DNA of 31,447 bases from Candidatus Parcubacteria bacterium (GTDB lineage: Bacteria; Patescibacteriota; Patescibacteriia; CAIXNZ01). Each line of letters starts with the position of its first letter. Position 1 is the stretch's first letter. The stretch spans positions 1 to 31,447 of the forward strand of contig JAPLYF010000086.1 in the NCBI GenBank assembly GCA_026395675.1, given 5' to 3'. Shown here piece after piece: positions 31,054 through 31,447 of the stretch. The notes below the pieces were generated by a model. The model worked only from the letters and a program-made list of their open reading frames with translations. It did not search any database and was not told the DNA's origin. The translations under genes were made by a program, and so were the position numbers.

Positions 31054-31447
31054 ATGATTTTTAGACAATTTAATCTAAAATTTCTTAAAATTTCGCATAA
31101 TTTAATGGAAAAATCAATTGTATTTTTGCTAATTTTAGCTTTAATTTGGCAATTCGCCTTTCCCAGATTGTCTTCTGAGGCTCAAACTCTTGATGTCAAT
31201 ACTCTGACAGAGATTAAACAAGAGCAATTTCAAGCAGAATTAGGCCAGCTTTTACGGTCAATTGCCGTGCCTGTGACTGCTTATTCGAGCACAATTGATC
31301 AAACGGACTCAACGCCCTGCCAAACAGCTAATGGCTTTGATTTATGTCAAAATAATCAGCAAAATGTCATTGCTGCTAATTTCTTGCCATTTGGCACTAA
31401 AGTCAGATTCCCTGATTTTGATCCTAATACTATTTATACTGTCCAGG
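31054..31447 (+). CDS. 3D-domain cell-wall protein (partial, runs off the window)
   Basis: About 131 codons are visible from ATG 31054; an in-frame ATG at 31009 would add 15 residues and give a leaderless start. A signal/membrane segment (SIVFLLILALIWQFAF) is followed by a short linker and VPVTAYSSTIDQTDSTPC, then NVIAANFLPFGTKVRFPDFDP, the start of the 3D (three-Asp) domain. This domain is a double-psi beta-barrel found in lytic transglycosylase-like and stationary-phase wall proteins. The protein probably remodels or binds peptidoglycan outside the membrane. Two Cys (STPC and LCQN) flank the central loop and could form a disulfide. The third Asp lies beyond the window. Confidence 0.85.
   Translation, partial: MIFRQFNLKFLKISHNLMEKSIVFLLILALIWQFAFPRLSSEAQTLDVNTLTEIKQEQFQAELGQLLRSIAVPVTAYSSTIDQTDSTPCQTANGFDLCQNNQQNVIAANFLPFGTKVRFPDFDPNTIYTVQ

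Noticed and set aside
1..31447. CRISPR array or rRNA genes.
   Set aside because: No regularly spaced direct repeats with unique spacers and no rRNA-like conserved stretches were seen; the tandem repeats in tsaE are only seven bases long.
1..31447. Alternative genetic code (TGA read as Gly, as in Gracilibacteria/Absconditabacteria).
   Set aside because: All conserved genes are complete with standard stops, tsaD ends at TGA where expected, and conserved frames carry no internal TGA.

Overview
The window looks like the chromosome of an uncultivated Patescibacteria (CPR), probably of the Parcubacteria type. The AT-rich sequence is densely packed, uses the standard stop codons (no in-frame TGA in the conserved genes), shows few Shine-Dalgarno sites, and carries a minimal FtsH, a PilB/GspE-type ATPase, a LamG surface protein, tsaE/tsaD and a 3D-domain protein. 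This placement is inference from gene content; no marker gene was compared with a database.

Layout. 1-6.7 kb: purine synthesis, with a very large PurL on the minus strand whose reading frame continues into a PurM (AIR synthetase) domain at the window edge, a P-loop ATPase in front of it, a HAD hydrolase and a PurN-type transformylase. 6.9-14 kb: cell-envelope and housekeeping genes on the plus strand (LamG membrane protein, ftsH with a consensus promoter, a polytopic membrane protein, and a pilB-type ATPase ended by a strong terminator). 14-16.4 kb, minus strand: tsaE, tsaD and an HUH/REP-type transposase. This stretch is unusually rich in palindromic elements: a MITE-like nested palindrome lies between tsaE and tsaD, double-hairpin elements sit in frame inside tsaD twice, a different element sits in tsaE, and a long perfect palindrome lies inside the transposase gene. 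16.5-19.3 kb: DEAD-box helicase, GIY-YIG protein, pentapeptide-like protein and an orphan.

19.4-25.6 kb: a tRNA-Glu gene with a perfect-consensus promoter is followed by a tRNA 3'-end remnant and then by a compact, very AT-rich, same-strand six-gene cluster. Its products are a short-chain dehydrogenase, a right-handed beta-helix protein, an alanyl-tRNA-synthetase-like enzyme without editing domain, an MccF-like S66 peptidase, an asparaginyl-tRNA-synthetase-like enzyme without anticodon domain, and a MoaA-like radical SAM enzyme. This is my best candidate for an undescribed system: two stand-alone amino-acid-activating paralogues combined with redox/radical chemistry and a hydrolase of the microcin C self-immunity family. 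I infer a small aminoacyl- or peptidyl-conjugate pathway with built-in immunity or tailoring. The product is unknown.

26.1-31.4 kb: a GC-richer alpha-oxoamine synthase with its own promoter, strong Shine-Dalgarno and terminator; a multi-TM histidine kinase overlapping a single-domain response regulator; a damaged mobile-element zone (recombinase tail and truncated IS1595-like transposase); a small gene interrupted by TAG; a tiny promoter-to-hairpin unit; and the start of a 3D-domain cell-wall protein.
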